Below are positions 1 to 8,878 of a stretch of DNA of 64,000 nucleotides, piece after piece; the first letter of the stretch is position 1; each line of letters opens with the position of its first letter. A program made the translations under genes and the position numbers. The notes beneath the pieces were generated by a model. The model was given only the letters and a program-made list of their open reading frames with translations. It was not told the origin of the DNA and did no database searches. The DNA is from Hymenobacter ruricola (GTDB lineage Bacteria; Bacteroidota; Bacteroidia; Cytophagales; Hymenobacteraceae), in assembly GCF_015694525.1 (NCBI RefSeq), contig NZ_JADQDM010000016.1:52830-116829 (forward strand), in the 5' to 3' direction.

Positions 1-336
1 CACGCCCGCCGGGAAGCCGAAAAAACCGACCCCCTACTGCGCTACGGCTACCAGTTGCCACCCCTCGCGGCCAGCCGGCCCAGGTATTACACCTTCAGCA
101 TTCTGCAGGAAGACCGGTACCACGCCGTGCTGAATTTTTACGTGGCCGCCCTGCGCCAGGCCGGCGTGCAGCCGGTTGTTGTGCCGGCCGAAGACGTGAC
201 CTTGGGGCGCCTGCGCCCCGGGCTGCTTTTCGTGGGCTCCGAGCCCATGCTTCGCTCCGTGCAGCAGCGTTATTATACCAAGTTGCTAATGCCCGTTGCC
301 TCAGGGGTTTTCCTTCGGATTCTGGGCCCTAAATAG
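1..336 (+). CDS. C-terminal end of an unidentified protein (cut by window edge)
   Basis: An open frame runs from base 1 to a TAG at 334-336; the true start lies outside the window, and the TTG at 55 is probably internal. The visible part is a soluble mixed alpha/beta tail of about 110 residues, rich in Tyr, Arg and Val, with no transmembrane segment and no motif I recognise. Codon use is the GC-rich pattern of the neighbours, which supports real coding. It could be the C-terminal domain of an envelope or glycosyltransferase-type protein, but nothing in the visible part proves that. The 167 bases before the next gene hold no other gene. Confidence 0.6.
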   Translation, partial: HARREAEKTDPLLRYGYQLPPLAASRPRYYTFSILQEDRYHAVLNFYVAALRQAGVQPVVVPAEDVTLGRLRPGLLFVGSEPMLRSVQQRYYTKLLMPVASGVFLRILGPK

Positions 337-503
337 CCGCCCCCGTGGCGGCGCGGCGGCCGGGCGGTTTCGTCGTTCGGCGAAAATAACCGGCCGGTGT
401 AGCGGCGCAGCGCGAACTTTGCGGCTCCTGCTTCCGAACCATTGGCGCCGGCCTAGCCCGGCTTCTGGTTCGCGCCATCCCGCGCCACGCTCCATCTCCA
501 CTT

Positions 504-1427
504 ATGCGCACTCAATACCGCGTGCACGCGGCCCTCTTCCTCGTCACCGTCATCTACGCGGCCAACTACAGCTTGTCGAAAGACGTGATGCCGCACTACC
601 TGCACCCGTTCGGCATCGTCTCGTTGCGCATCATCGGGGCCATTATTTTCTTCGCCGTCATCAAATTCATCGTGGCCCGCGAAGACCGCATTACGGGCCG
701 GGCCGACAACCTGCGCTCCATTGCCTGCGGCGTGCTCGGCATCGGGCTCAACCAGCTGCTGTTCTTTTCGGGCCTGAACCTGACCGCGCCCATCAGCGCC
801 TCGCTGCTGCAAACGGTGGCGCCCATTGTGGTGGTCATCGCCTCGGCCGTGCTGCTCCGCGAGCGCATCACGCTGCCCCGGGCCCTGGGCATTGGCGTGG
901 GCGCGGTGGGTGCGGCCTCGCTCATTCTGGGCCGCAACGCGCACACGGCGGCGGTGTACCCGCAGGGCACGCTGGGCAACATTTTTATCCTGCTCAACGC
1001 CACCGTATTTGGGGTTTACCTGGTCATTGTCACGCCGCTCATGCGCAAGTACCACCCGTTCACGGTGCTGGGACGGGTGTTTCTGGTGGGCGGGTTCATT
1101 GCCATTCCCTTCGGCTGGCGCGAGGTTCTCACGGCCGACTATGCCAGCTTCCCGCTCTACATCTGGGCCGAGGTGGGGTTCATGATTTTCTTTCTCACCA
1201 TCCTGGCTTATTTGCTCAACAACTGGGCGCTGAAATACGCCTCCCCTGCCCTGCTGGGCGTCTACATCTACCTGCAGCCGGTGCTGGCCGTGCTCATCGC
1301 CGTGGGCCTGGGCAAAGACCACCTCACCCTGGGCAAGGCCGGGCAGGCGGCGCTCATCTTCCTGGGCGTGTGGCTGGTGAGCCAGAAACCCAAGGCGACC
1401 AAGGTACCGGAGGTAGCGGTGGAGTAG
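504..1427 (+). CDS. EamA/DMT-family transporter
   Basis: The 307-residue protein is almost entirely hydrophobic, with about ten predicted membrane helices arranged as two EamA repeats (roughly residues 8-140 and 155-295). That is the normal length and layout of drug/metabolite transporter superfamily exporters of the inner membrane. The opening segment with YAANYSLSKDVMP and the helix pattern of SLLQTVAPIVVVIASAVLL are typical of the family. Substrate cannot be told from sequence; relatives export amino acids, purines or other metabolites. The ATG at 504 is the first in frame and begins just before the first helix. A weak promoter-like GAACTTTG lies near 413-420. Confidence 0.88.
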   Translation: MRTQYRVHAALFLVTVIYAANYSLSKDVMPHYLHPFGIVSLRIIGAIIFFAVIKFIVAREDRITGRADNLRSIACGVLGIGLNQLLFFSGLNLTAPISASLLQTVAPIVVVIASAVLLRERITLPRALGIGVGAVGAASLILGRNAHTAAVYPQGTLGNIFILLNATVFGVYLVIVTPLMRKYHPFTVLGRVFLVGGFIAIPFGWREVLTADYASFPLYIWAEVGFMIFFLTILAYLLNNWALKYASPALLGVYIYLQPVLAVLIAVGLGKDHLTLGKAGQAALIFLGVWLVSQKPKATKVPEVAVE

Positions 1428-1465
1428 TAATTTACGCACTCTCCATTTTACCCTTCGACTCCGCC

Positions 1466-2491
1466 ATGCGTCTTGTTTTGGTGACATTGTTAGGCGTGCT
1501 GATGCTTTTACCGGGTTATGCGTCCGCTCAGACCGCCGCTCCGGTAGATTCTACGGCAACCCTACGCCGCACTTATTCGGAGAAAATGCCCGTGTTTCCG
1601 GTTTTGGAACCCGGCGATAGCGCCCGCACCACCAGCCAGCGGATGACCCGTTTCATCAGCAAAGACTTCAAATACCCGCGCACCGCTCTGCGCGACGGCG
1701 TTGGGGGAAGGGTTTTTTTTTCTTTCACGGTCAACGCGCAGGGCCACACCACCGACCTCAAGCTGGTAAAAGGCGTTCGGGCCGACATCGACGCCGAGGC
1801 GTTGCGTTGCATTCAGCGCCTCGCAGCCGTTACCTGGCAGCCGGGATGGCAGGACGGCCGCCCCGTCAGCGTCTCGTTCACGGCGCCCCTTACCTTCAGC
1901 GTTAGCACTGGCACCAAGGACGCTCCTTCCCCCTGGTCCGCCGACTCTCTGGACCTGGGCCCTTTTCAAAAGCTGGCTCTCCCGACCCAGGCCTGGAACA
2001 GCGACCGCAAGGCGCTGCCCGCCGGCAAAGGCCTCATCTACGGCAGTTGCCTGCAACGCCTCGGCGGGACCAGCAGCCTGGGCACGGGCGAGTACGTGCG
2101 CCTCGTGAACGTCAGGACCGGCAAGTCGGTGCGGCTAAACGTCAAGCCCGCGCTCAATTCCCGCCGGGAAAACGCCTTTTGCTACGCATTGCCGGCGGGC
2201 CGCTACGCCTTGTACCTCTACGAATTTCCCGACCCTGTGTGGGGCGCCTGCCGAATGCACACGGAGAGCATCCGCAAGCCCGCCCCCGGCCGGGGCTATT
2301 CCTCGTCTTTGAGCAGCACCCGCTTCCAGTTTGTGGTGGAAGCCGGGAAGTTACATTACGTGGGCACCTGGAACCTCGCCAACGAAAACCAACCGGAAAT
2401 TCTGAACGAGAAGTCCATCCTGGATGCCCGAATGCAGCCCAACTTCGAGTCGTTGCGATTCAGCGACGCCCAAGTAGCGGTTCCTCAGTAA
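1466..2491 (+). CDS. secreted protein with TonB C-terminal domain
   Basis: A 341-residue protein with a cleavable signal peptide (residues 1-21, ending ASA-QT). Residues about 65-150 form a TonB C-terminal domain: the segment around KYPRTALRDGVGGRVFFSF and the following VNAQG and ADIDAEALRCIQ pattern is the usual energy-transducer signature. Residues 165-341 are an extra region with no recognised family. There is no N-terminal membrane anchor with a Pro-rich span, so this is unlikely to be a working TonB. Such stand-alone domains are frequent in Bacteroidota and probably bind partners in the periplasm. The ATG at 1466 was chosen because the signal peptide begins there; the frame is open further upstream but without coding character. 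Confidence 0.75.
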   Translation: MRLVLVTLLGVLMLLPGYASAQTAAPVDSTATLRRTYSEKMPVFPVLEPGDSARTTSQRMTRFISKDFKYPRTALRDGVGGRVFFSFTVNAQGHTTDLKLVKGVRADIDAEALRCIQRLAAVTWQPGWQDGRPVSVSFTAPLTFSVSTGTKDAPSPWSADSLDLGPFQKLALPTQAWNSDRKALPAGKGLIYGSCLQRLGGTSSLGTGEYVRLVNVRTGKSVRLNVKPALNSRRENAFCYALPAGRYALYLYEFPDPVWGACRMHTESIRKPAPGRGYSSSLSSTRFQFVVEAGKLHYVGTWNLANENQPEILNEKSILDARMQPNFESLRFSDAQVAVPQ

Positions 2492-2541
2492 GCTCTCCTG
2501 TGCGAGATACTTCTTGTTTGCATCCCCTTCTTTTAAATGAA

Positions 2542-2570
2542 AAAGGCCCGACTGAATAAGCCGGGCCTTT
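2542..2570. terminator. bidirectional rho-independent terminator
   Basis: Stem AAAGGCCCG / CGGGCCTTT with an 11-base loop, A-rich on the left and T-rich on the right. It lies between the converging ends of the TonB-domain gene (2491) and lpdA (2595) and can serve both strands. Confidence 0.8.
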
Positions 2571-2594
2571 CTACTATATGATTTCGGGCAAATT

Positions 2595-3989
2595 TTACAA
2601 GTGAATCACCTCGCCATACGCGGCGGCGGCGGCCTCCATAATGGCTTCGCTCATAGTGGGGTGCGGGTGCACCGCCTTGATGATTTCGTGGCCGGTGGTT
2701 TCCAGCTTGCGGGCCACCACCACTTCGGCAATCATCTCGGTCACGTTCGAGCCAATCATGTGGGCGCCGAGCCACTCGCCGTACTTCTTGTCGAAGATGA
2801 CTTTCACGAAGCCGTCTTTCACGCCGGCGGCGCTGGCTTTGCCCGAGGCCGAAAACGGGAATTTGCCCACCAGCACGTCGTAGCCTTTTTCCTTGGCTTC
2901 GGCTTCGGTGTAGCCCACGCTGGCAATTTCGGGCGAGGCGTAGGTGCAACCGGGGATGTTCTGGTAGTTGAGCGGCTCGGGGTGGTGACCGGCAATTTTC
3001 TCCACGCAGATGATGCCTTCGGCCGAGGCCACGTGGGCCAGCGCGGGGCCGGGCACGATGTCGCCGATGGCGTAGATGCCGGGCACGTTGGTCTGGTAGA
3101 AGTCGTCCACAATCACGCGGCCGCGCTCCACTTTAATGCCCAGCTCTTCGATGCCGATGTTTTCGAGGTTGGTGGTCACGCCCACGGCGCTCAGCACCAC
3201 GTCGCACTCTATCACCTGCTCGCCCTTTGCGGTTTTGATGGTCACTTGGCAGCCTTCGCCGGCGGTGTCCACTTTGGTAACTTCGGCGCTGGTGAGCACG
3301 TTCACGCCGATTTTGCGGAACGACTTCTCCATCTGGCGCGACACTTCCTCGTCCTCCACGGGCACGATGCGGGGCAGGTATTCCACCACCGTCACTTCCG
3401 AGCCCATGGTGCGGTAGAAGTAGGCAAACTCGACGCCGATGGCGCCCGAGCCCACCACCACGAGGCGCTTGGGCAGCTGTTCCATGGCCATGGCCTTGCG
3501 GTAGCCGATGATTTTTTTGTTGTCGACGGGCATGGTGGGCAGCTCGCGCGAGCGGGCGCCGGTGGCCAGGATGATGCTCTTGGCTTCCACCGTTTCCTTG
3601 CTGCCGTCGGCCTTGGTCACTTCCACTTTGCCGGGGGCCAGCACTTTGCCGGTGCCCATCACGGTTTCGATTTTGTTCTTTTTGAACAGGAAATTGATGC
3701 CCTTGCTCATGCCGTCGGCCACGCCGCGGCTGCGCGAAATCACGGCGCCGAAGTCGTAGCCCACGCCTTCGGCTTTGAGGCCGTAATCGGCGGCGTGGTT
3801 GAGGTATTCGAACACCTGCGCGCTCTTGAGCAGCGCTTTGGTGGGAATGCAGCCCCAGTTGAGGCAGATGCCGCCCAAGGATTCGCGCTCAATCACGCCC
3901 ACTTTCAGGCCCAGTTGCGAGGCCCGGATGGCGGCCACGTACCCGCCGGGGCCACTGCCGACCACGACCAAATCAAATTGCAATGCCAT
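2595..3989 (-). CDS. lpdA: dihydrolipoyl dehydrogenase (E3)
   Basis: A 464-residue flavoprotein that reoxidises dihydrolipoamide in the 2-oxoacid dehydrogenase complexes and glycine cleavage system, using FAD and NAD+. Visible are the FAD-binding VVVGSGPGGYVAA near the N-terminus, the redox-active disulfide motif GGICLNWGCIPTKALLKSA, the NAD-binding VVVGSGAIGVEFA, a second FAD segment YAIGDIVPGPALAH, and the C-terminal catalytic HPHPTMSEAIMEAA with the His-Glu pair. The length is normal. The ATG at 3989 begins MALQFDLVVVGSG; the longer open frame adds 20 non-homologous residues. It is a single gene, not next to E1 or E2 genes. Confidence 0.96.
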   Translation of the reverse strand: MALQFDLVVVGSGPGGYVAAIRASQLGLKVGVIERESLGGICLNWGCIPTKALLKSAQVFEYLNHAADYGLKAEGVGYDFGAVISRSRGVADGMSKGINFLFKKNKIETVMGTGKVLAPGKVEVTKADGSKETVEAKSIILATGARSRELPTMPVDNKKIIGYRKAMAMEQLPKRLVVVGSGAIGVEFAYFYRTMGSEVTVVEYLPRIVPVEDEEVSRQMEKSFRKIGVNVLTSAEVTKVDTAGEGCQVTIKTAKGEQVIECDVVLSAVGVTTNLENIGIEELGIKVERGRVIVDDFYQTNVPGIYAIGDIVPGPALAHVASAEGIICVEKIAGHHPEPLNYQNIPGCTYASPEIASVGYTEAEAKEKGYDVLVGKFPFSASGKASAAGVKDGFVKVIFDKKYGEWLGAHMIGSNVTEMIAEVVVARKLETTGHEIIKAVHPHPTMSEAIMEAAAAAYGEVIHL

Positions 3990-4058
3990 AAACTTCTCAG
4001 GAAGACAGGAAGAAAAAAGTACACCGGGCCCGGCTGGGGGCCCGCCCAATTAGGTTCG

Positions 4059-4066
4059 CAAAGATA
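4059..4066 (-). promoter_or_regulatory. -7 box for lpdA
   Basis: On the minus strand this reads TATCTTTG, a match to the Bacteroidota TAnnTTTG element. A TTG at 4089-4091 lies 22 bp upstream, a possible -33 element. The implied leader before the lpdA ATG is about 65 bases. Confidence 0.5.
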
Positions 4067-4219
4067 GCCGCACGTCCGCACCGCGCCGCAATCCCGTAGC
4101 TACTGCTTAGCTTGCCAACAATGTTTTGGCCCAAAGGGTGCTAGCAGCCAATCTTGTCCGGGCACCGTATAAGCCCCGGTTGGGCCCAAAAAGGCGCGCA
4201 ACTCTCATTTTTAGCATTC

Positions 4220-5179
4220 ATGAAATCACTTCTTCGCACTCCTTTGGCCGCGCTGGGGCTGTTGGCCTTCCTCACTAACTGCGCCACCACCGTCACCGAA
4301 AAAGAAAAACCCACCGTGACCAGCCAGCCCATGGAAGCCCCCGTGGCCACCGGCGCCGTCCGCTCCGACTCCACCGGCGCCGCCGCCACGGCCACCGATG
4401 CCCGCGTGGCCACCACCGCTTCGGCGGCCACCGCCGAGCCCGCCGCCACCGCCAACGGCCTGCCCGCCGAGATGGCCGGCGCCCCCGAAACGGCCGCGCC
4501 CAACACGCCCAGCGCCACCGCGGCCTCGGCCGAGCGGGCCAAAGAGAAAAAAATGACCGCCGCCGACTACCGCACCATGCTGGAATCGGCCGACTCGCGC
4601 CTCAAAACCAGCCCCAAAGACCCCGCCGCCCTGCTGCAACGGGCCAAGGCCAGGAGCTACCTCAAGCAGTACAAAGAGGCCATCCCGGACTACACGGCCG
4701 CCATCAAGTACCAGCGCAACAACCCCGATGCCTACTACAACCGCGGCGTCAACCGACTGATGATGAAGCAGTACAAGGCCGCTGCCACCGACTTCTCGGG
4801 CGCCCTCAAGTACCGGCCCGACGACAAGGAATCCTTCTTCGGCCGGGGCGTGGCCAAGATGCAGATGTACCAGTACAAGCCCGCCGTGGTTGATTTCACG
4901 AAAGCCATTCAACTCGATTCGGCCTACGCCGACGCCTGGGAATACCGCGGCATCAGCTACTCCTCGTTTGATAAGCTCTCGGAAGCGCGCCGCGACCTGG
5001 AGCGCGCCGCCAAGCTCAACCCCGAAGCCGCCAAAAGCCTGAAGCGCTACGTGGGCGCCAACGACGGCCTGGCGCCCATCAAGCCCGCCCCGGTGGCCAA
5101 GCCGGGCACCGGCTACCACCCCAAGCCCGGCTACCACAAGCCGGCTACTGCGCCAGCCGCGAGCACGCCGGCGCAGTAG
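4220..5179 (+). CDS. TPR-repeat lipoprotein
   Basis: A 319-residue protein that starts with a lipoprotein signal (lipobox LTNC, Cys at about residue 21). A low-complexity Ala/Thr/Pro linker follows (residues 22-115), then at least four tetratricopeptide repeats (about 120-270; for example LQRAKARSYLKQYKEAIPDY and the repeat starting AYYNRGVNRLMMKQYKAA). The tail is a Lys/Pro/Gly/Tyr-rich segment with a repeated PKPGYHKP-like motif. It is probably an envelope-anchored protein-interaction scaffold. The ATG at 4220 was preferred over the upstream in-frame start at 4154 because the signal peptide begins there. The partner is unknown. Confidence 0.85.
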   Translation: MKSLLRTPLAALGLLAFLTNCATTVTEKEKPTVTSQPMEAPVATGAVRSDSTGAAATATDARVATTASAATAEPAATANGLPAEMAGAPETAAPNTPSATAASAERAKEKKMTAADYRTMLESADSRLKTSPKDPAALLQRAKARSYLKQYKEAIPDYTAAIKYQRNNPDAYYNRGVNRLMMKQYKAAATDFSGALKYRPDDKESFFGRGVAKMQMYQYKPAVVDFTKAIQLDSAYADAWEYRGISYSSFDKLSEARRDLERAAKLNPEAAKSLKRYVGANDGLAPIKPAPVAKPGTGYHPKPGYHKPATAPAASTPAQ

Positions 5180-5202
5180 CCGAAGCAGTCAAAAAAGTTG
5201 TC

Positions 5203-5303
5203 AGAACGTCATGTCGAGCTGGTCGAGACATCTCGCCCGGGGCAGTAATCAATTGATTAGTGGCGGCACGCGAGATGTCTCGACCAGCTCGACATGACGT
5301 TCT
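5203..5303. repeat. intergenic inverted repeat, family A, copy 1
   Basis: Near-perfect arms of about 34 bp beginning AGAACGTCATGTCGAGCT and ending with its complement, around a central AT-rich segment (CAATTGATT). It fills the gap between two converging genes, so it can form a large hairpin in either transcript. Confidence 0.9.
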
Positions 5304-5339
5304 TTTTTGTTCGGGTGTTCTTCTCCTGCTTCCCCTCCC

Positions 5340-6584
5340 TTACTTCCCGCCAAACAGCAGCTTGAAATAGAAGCCCGGCTTGCGCAGCTGCTCGCGCAGG
5401 TCCAAATCCATGAACATCATGGAGAGCGTGGCGGCCAGTGTGGGGTTGCTCACGGCGCGGTTGGCCACGATGTTGAAGAGGCTGGGGAAGTTGAGCAACC
5501 GCTGCATCACGCGGCTCAGGCGCAGCTCCTGGCCGAGGCGGTTGTACACGGCCTTGTCGTAGTTTTTCAGGAATTCGGGGCTGAAATCGGCTTTTTTCAC
5601 GGCCTCCACGGCCCAGGTGGCGGCGTGGCGCCCGCTCACCATGGCGTGCGAGATGCCCTCGCCCGAAAACGGGTCGATGAGCGAGCCGGCGTCGCCGAGC
5701 AGGAAATAGTTGGTCCCCGACAGCGCCCGCCGCTTCGAGCCCAGCGGCAGGCCAAAGCCCCGCACCGGCCCCAGCCGCGTGGCCCCGGCAAAGCGCGGCG
5801 CCAGCGTGGGGTGCGTGGCCAGAATCTCGTCGAGGCGCTGGCGCAGGTTGATTTTCTTGGCCGCCACGGTTTTGGAGAGCATGCCCACGCCCACGTTGGC
5901 CTGGCCGTTGGGCAGCGGGAATACCCACAGGTAGCCCGGCAGGAAGTCCTTGATGAAGTGCAGCTCGATGAAATTATCGGGGCTAAGGCCGCTCACGCCC
6001 TCGTAGTAGGTGCGCAGGCCGGCGCAGTGGTGGTCGGGCTCCAGGGCGTGGCCGGCCACTTTGCGGGCAAATTCCGACTGGGCGCCGTTGGCCACCAGCA
6101 GCAGGCGGCAGGTGGCGATTTCCTGGCCGGCTTTGTCGAATAATTGCCAGCCGCCGTCGGGCAGGCGCTCGGTGCGGGCCACGTCCACGTTCTCGCGGAA
6201 GTCAATTTCGGGCCGCTGCCGCACTTCCTCGACCAGGAAATTATCGAAATCAATGCGCTTGGCGACGTGGCCGGCGGTGGCGTCCTGGGTCTTGTCGAAC
6301 TTGGGCTTGAAGGGGATGCTGAGCTGGCGGCCGTTGGGCGCGATGAAGTCGATGCCCCAGCTCGGAATCTGGCGGGGCGAGGCGGCCAGCTTGGCGTGCA
6401 GGCCGGGCTCGATGCGCTTCAACTCGTTGATGACCTTGCCGCTGAGGGCATCGCCGCACACTTTGTCGCGCGGGAAAGCGGCGCGGTCGAGCAGCAGGCA
6501 GGGGTGGCCGGCGTTGGCCAGGTGCAGGGCGGCGGTGGCCCCGCCGGGGCCCGCGCCCAGGATGCAAATGTCGTGATGGGGCAT
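5340..6584 (-). CDS. geranylgeranyl-reductase-type FAD-dependent oxidoreductase
   Basis: A 414-residue protein with an N-terminal dinucleotide-binding motif (ICILGAGPGGATAALHLA), the RDKVCGDALSGK segment typical of the geranylgeranyl reductase / UbiH-like branch, and the second FAD motif LLGDAGSLIDPFSGEGI near residue 300. These enzymes reduce isoprenoid double bonds or hydroxylate or halogenate aromatics; in Bacteroidota they are often called geranylgeranyl reductase family or electron-transfer flavoproteins. The substrate here is not readable. It is divergent from fabG, with an inverted repeat between the two promoters. The ATG is 9 bases from a TAACTTCG -7-like box. Confidence 0.85.
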   Translation of the reverse strand: MPHHDICILGAGPGGATAALHLANAGHPCLLLDRAAFPRDKVCGDALSGKVINELKRIEPGLHAKLAASPRQIPSWGIDFIAPNGRQLSIPFKPKFDKTQDATAGHVAKRIDFDNFLVEEVRQRPEIDFRENVDVARTERLPDGGWQLFDKAGQEIATCRLLLVANGAQSEFARKVAGHALEPDHHCAGLRTYYEGVSGLSPDNFIELHFIKDFLPGYLWVFPLPNGQANVGVGMLSKTVAAKKINLRQRLDEILATHPTLAPRFAGATRLGPVRGFGLPLGSKRRALSGTNYFLLGDAGSLIDPFSGEGISHAMVSGRHAATWAVEAVKKADFSPEFLKNYDKAVYNRLGQELRLSRVMQRLLNFPSLFNIVANRAVSNPTLAATLSMMFMDLDLREQLRKPGFYFKLLFGGK

Positions 6585-6593
6585 AATCTGCGG

Positions 6594-6601
6594 CGAAGTT
6601 A
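6594..6601 (-). promoter_or_regulatory. -7-like box for the FAD reductase gene
   Basis: Reads TAACTTCG on the minus strand, 9 bases before the ATG at 6584. It is one mismatch from TAnnTTTG. Any -33 element would lie at the edge of the family B repeat. Confidence 0.4.
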
Positions 6602-6619
6602 GGCCGCCGTTGCGCGAAC

Positions 6620-6704
6620 GTAGCGCGGACTTTTAGTCCGCGAGCCCGCGGTCAATGGCAGAATCATCTGGCCGTTCCCTTCGCGGACTGAAAGTCCGCG
6701 CTAC
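6620..6704. repeat. intergenic inverted repeat, family B, copy 1
   Basis: Arms GTAGCGCGGACTTTTAGTCC and its near-complement ending GTCCGCGCTAC. Each arm is itself a small hairpin (GCGGACT/AGTCCGC), so the whole can fold as a cruciform. It sits between two divergent genes and probably contributes the -33 regions of both promoters. Confidence 0.9.
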
Positions 6705-6705
6705 T

Positions 6706-6713
6706 TACCTTCG
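6706..6713 (+). promoter_or_regulatory. -7-like box for fabG
   Basis: TACCTTCG, one mismatch from TAnnTTTG, ending only 4 bases before the fabG ATG. The transcript would begin at or next to the start codon. Confidence 0.45.
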
Positions 6714-6717
6714 CCCC

Positions 6718-7467
6718 ATGACCAACACACTCACCGGAAAAGTGGCCCTCGTGACGGGCGCTTCCAAAGGAATTGGCCGCGCCATCGCGGCGCATTTTGC
6801 CCAGTTGGGCGCCCAAGTGGCTTTCACCTACCTCTCCTCCGTCGAAAAGGGCCAGGCCCTGGAAACCGAGCTGTCGGCCGCCGGCACCAAGGTGAAAGGC
6901 TACCGCTCCGACGCTTCCGACTATGCCCAGGCCGAAAAACTCATCGACGACGTGGTGGCCGAGTTCGGCAAGCTCGACATCCTCGTCAACAACGCCGGCA
7001 TCACGCAGGACGGCCTGCTCATGCGCATGAGCGAGCAGCAGTGGGACCAGGTGCTCAACGTCAACCTCAAGTCCGTTTTCAACCTCACCAAGGCCGCCAC
7101 CAAGCCCATGATGCGCGCCAAAAGCGGCAGCATCATCAACATGACCAGCGTGGTGGGCATCAAGGGCAACGCCGGGCAGGCCAACTACGCCGCCAGCAAG
7201 GCCGGCATCATCGGCTTCACCAAATCGGTGGCGCTGGAGCTGGGCTCGCGCAACATCCGCTGCAACGCCGTGGCGCCGGGCTTCATCGAAACCGAAATGA
7301 CCGACGCTCTTGACCCCAAGCAGGTGGACGAGTGGCGCAAGGCCATTCCTTTGAAAAGAGGCGGCCGGCCCGAGGACGTGGCCAAGGCCACGGCCTTTCT
7401 GGCGTCGGACGACTCGGCCTACATCACCGGCCAGGTGCTGCAGGTGGACGGCGGAATGCTGACGTAG
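6718..7467 (+). CDS. fabG: 3-oxoacyl-[acyl-carrier-protein] reductase
   Basis: A 249-residue short-chain dehydrogenase/reductase that uses NADPH to reduce 3-oxoacyl-ACP in fatty-acid elongation. The cofactor motif TGASKGIGRAIA is near residue 13, the NNAG motif at about 88, and the catalytic Ser...Tyr-x-x-x-Lys appears in INMTSVVG and YAASKAG. The C-terminus (ASDDSAYITGQVLQVDGGM) is diagnostic of FabG. The ATG at 6718 gives the normal length; an upstream in-frame start would run through the inverted repeat. It is monocistronic and not in a fab cluster. Confidence 0.93.
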   Translation: MTNTLTGKVALVTGASKGIGRAIAAHFAQLGAQVAFTYLSSVEKGQALETELSAAGTKVKGYRSDASDYAQAEKLIDDVVAEFGKLDILVNNAGITQDGLLMRMSEQQWDQVLNVNLKSVFNLTKAATKPMMRAKSGSIINMTSVVGIKGNAGQANYAASKAGIIGFTKSVALELGSRNIRCNAVAPGFIETEMTDALDPKQVDEWRKAIPLKRGGRPEDVAKATAFLASDDSAYITGQVLQVDGGMLT

Positions 7468-7482
7468 CCGAGCGTTTTTCTC

Positions 7483-8013
7483 CTACAGCTTCGCTTGCTC
7501 CTTCCAACGAATCTGAATCAGGCTGTCGTAATCGTTACTCCGTCTTTTGGGAATGGGGTAGAGATAATAACAGCCTGATTCCGTTACGAGGGTGAGGTTG
7601 CTGTATGGCGTCAAACCGCCAGTCGCCGTCGAGACAAGCCGAAATTGCCCTGGGCTTACATGCAGCAGATGCAGCGAAAAAGCATCGTCGCCTTTTGCCA
7701 GGCAAGCGCGAATGCTGCTTTGCATCACGGAGTCGCTGTAGTGCCGCAACTGTTTATTATGCATTTGTGCCGCCAATTCCTTTTGAAAATTCAAGGCTCC
7801 GACGAATCCCATGTCCGGGAAGCAAGCAATTGTGTTTGATGGTGGCGGCTTGATAACAATTTCTGATGGCAGGAATTGCAACCCACTTTTTGTCCAGCCA
7901 TAGCCCGCGCAAATAAACCCGGCTGCAAATCCAAAAATCAACAGCAGCGGAAACGTCACCCACTTAGAAGTCAACACCTGCAAATACGGTTCTTGTCGGC
8001 TTGTTCGTTTCAT
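7483..8013 (-). CDS. hypothetical single-pass membrane protein
   Basis: A 176-residue protein I do not recognise. Residues about 19-40 (TFPLLLIFGFAAGFICAGY) form one hydrophobic helix after a positive N-terminus; the rest is predicted outside the cytoplasm, with Cys residues near positions 64, 104 and 147. The stretch is visibly AT-richer than its neighbours and uses different codons, which suggests a recently gained or lineage-specific gene. It converges on fabG with a 15-base gap. No function is proposed. Confidence 0.6.
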   Translation of the reverse strand: MKRTSRQEPYLQVLTSKWVTFPLLLIFGFAAGFICAGYGWTKSGLQFLPSEIVIKPPPSNTIACFPDMGFVGALNFQKELAAQMHNKQLRHYSDSVMQSSIRACLAKGDDAFSLHLLHVSPGQFRLVSTATGGLTPYSNLTLVTESGCYYLYPIPKRRSNDYDSLIQIRWKEQAKL

Positions 8014-8032
8014 GGGTGGTGAAAGACGTTTT

Positions 8033-8257
8033 ATGAGTTATTTGAAGTGGCTAATTTGGTCAGCAGTAGCATCATTTGGCTTGCTCTTATCGGGCTTGGT
8101 CTACATTTGGATTGAGGGGCCTTATGCCAAGCAGCGGACCGTAGAACGCCATATTCGCATTTATTCGCATGCCCCCAATCCGAAAATACCTGCTCCTGCT
8201 CACGCTAAGCGCGGTCCTCGTTGCCGTGGCGTTCAAGCCCGTGCGCCGCGCCTATAG
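8033..8257 (+). pseudogene. possible gene fragment with one membrane helix
   Basis: An ATG at 8033 opens a 74-codon frame. The first 45 residues look real (MSYLKWLIWSAVASFGLLLS then a short polar segment), with a membrane helix and AT-rich codons. The last 30 codons overlap the next gene in another frame and have no coding character. It may be the remnant of a membrane protein truncated when the next gene arrived or drifted, or a small membrane peptide. Support is weak. Confidence 0.25.
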
Positions 8258-8834
8258 CTATGCCTTCGGCCAGATGGCGGCCGACCGCCAGCGGCTGCGC
8301 AACGGCGACTTGATTTTCCAAACGTCCAAATCGGAGCAGAGCCTCGCCATTCAGTTGGCCACGCATTCGTCGTATAGTCATTGCGGCCTGGTTTGCCAGC
8401 AGAACGGCGAATGGATGGTTTTGGAAGCCATCCAGCCGGTGAAGTTCACCTCGTTGCGCAAGTGGGTAATTCGTGGCAAGGGCGACCATTATGTAGTGAA
8501 ACGCCTCCGCGACGCCGATAAAGCCCTGACGCCACAAGCCTGGCAGCGCATGCTGGCCGCCGGGCAAGCCATGCTGGGGCGCGACTACGACCTGGCCTTT
8601 GGCTGGTCCAACGACCGGATTTACTGCTCCGAGCTCATCTGGAAAGTGTACGAGCAGGGCCTGGGCCGGCAAGTGGGCCAACTGCGGCACCTGCGCGATT
8701 TCGACCTGAGCAACCCCGTGGTGAAAGCCAAATTGACCGAGCGCTACGGCCGCAACCTGCCGCTGAATGAAACCGTCATTTCGCCGGTCAGCATCTTCAA
8801 CAGCCCCGAACTGGTTACCGTGCTCAGCCGTTAA
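8169..8834 (+). CDS. YiiX/YebB-like permuted papain-fold cysteine hydrolase
   Basis: A 221-residue protein with an N-terminal membrane anchor or signal (residues 7-25). The GDLIFQTSKSEQSLAIQLAT and SSYSHCGLV segments carry the His of the circularly permuted NlpC/P60 fold, and IYCSELIWKVYEQ carries the catalytic Cys. The YiiX group is known as lipid- or peptide-cleaving thiol enzymes at the envelope; the substrate is not established here. The length is normal. The start at 8169 overlaps the preceding small frame; no other in-frame ATG fits. Confidence 0.82.
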   Translation: MPPIRKYLLLLTLSAVLVAVAFKPVRRAYSYAFGQMAADRQRLRNGDLIFQTSKSEQSLAIQLATHSSYSHCGLVCQQNGEWMVLEAIQPVKFTSLRKWVIRGKGDHYVVKRLRDADKALTPQAWQRMLAAGQAMLGRDYDLAFGWSNDRIYCSELIWKVYEQGLGRQVGQLRHLRDFDLSNPVVKAKLTERYGRNLPLNETVISPVSIFNSPELVTVLSR

Positions 8835-8878
8835 GCAACAGCCGGCATGCGTACCTTGCCGTTCTCATTCATTCCGCC

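Noticed and set aside
296..1465. N-terminal extension of the TonB-domain protein back to 296
   Set aside because: It covers the whole EamA gene in another frame with no coding character; the signal peptide begins at 1466.
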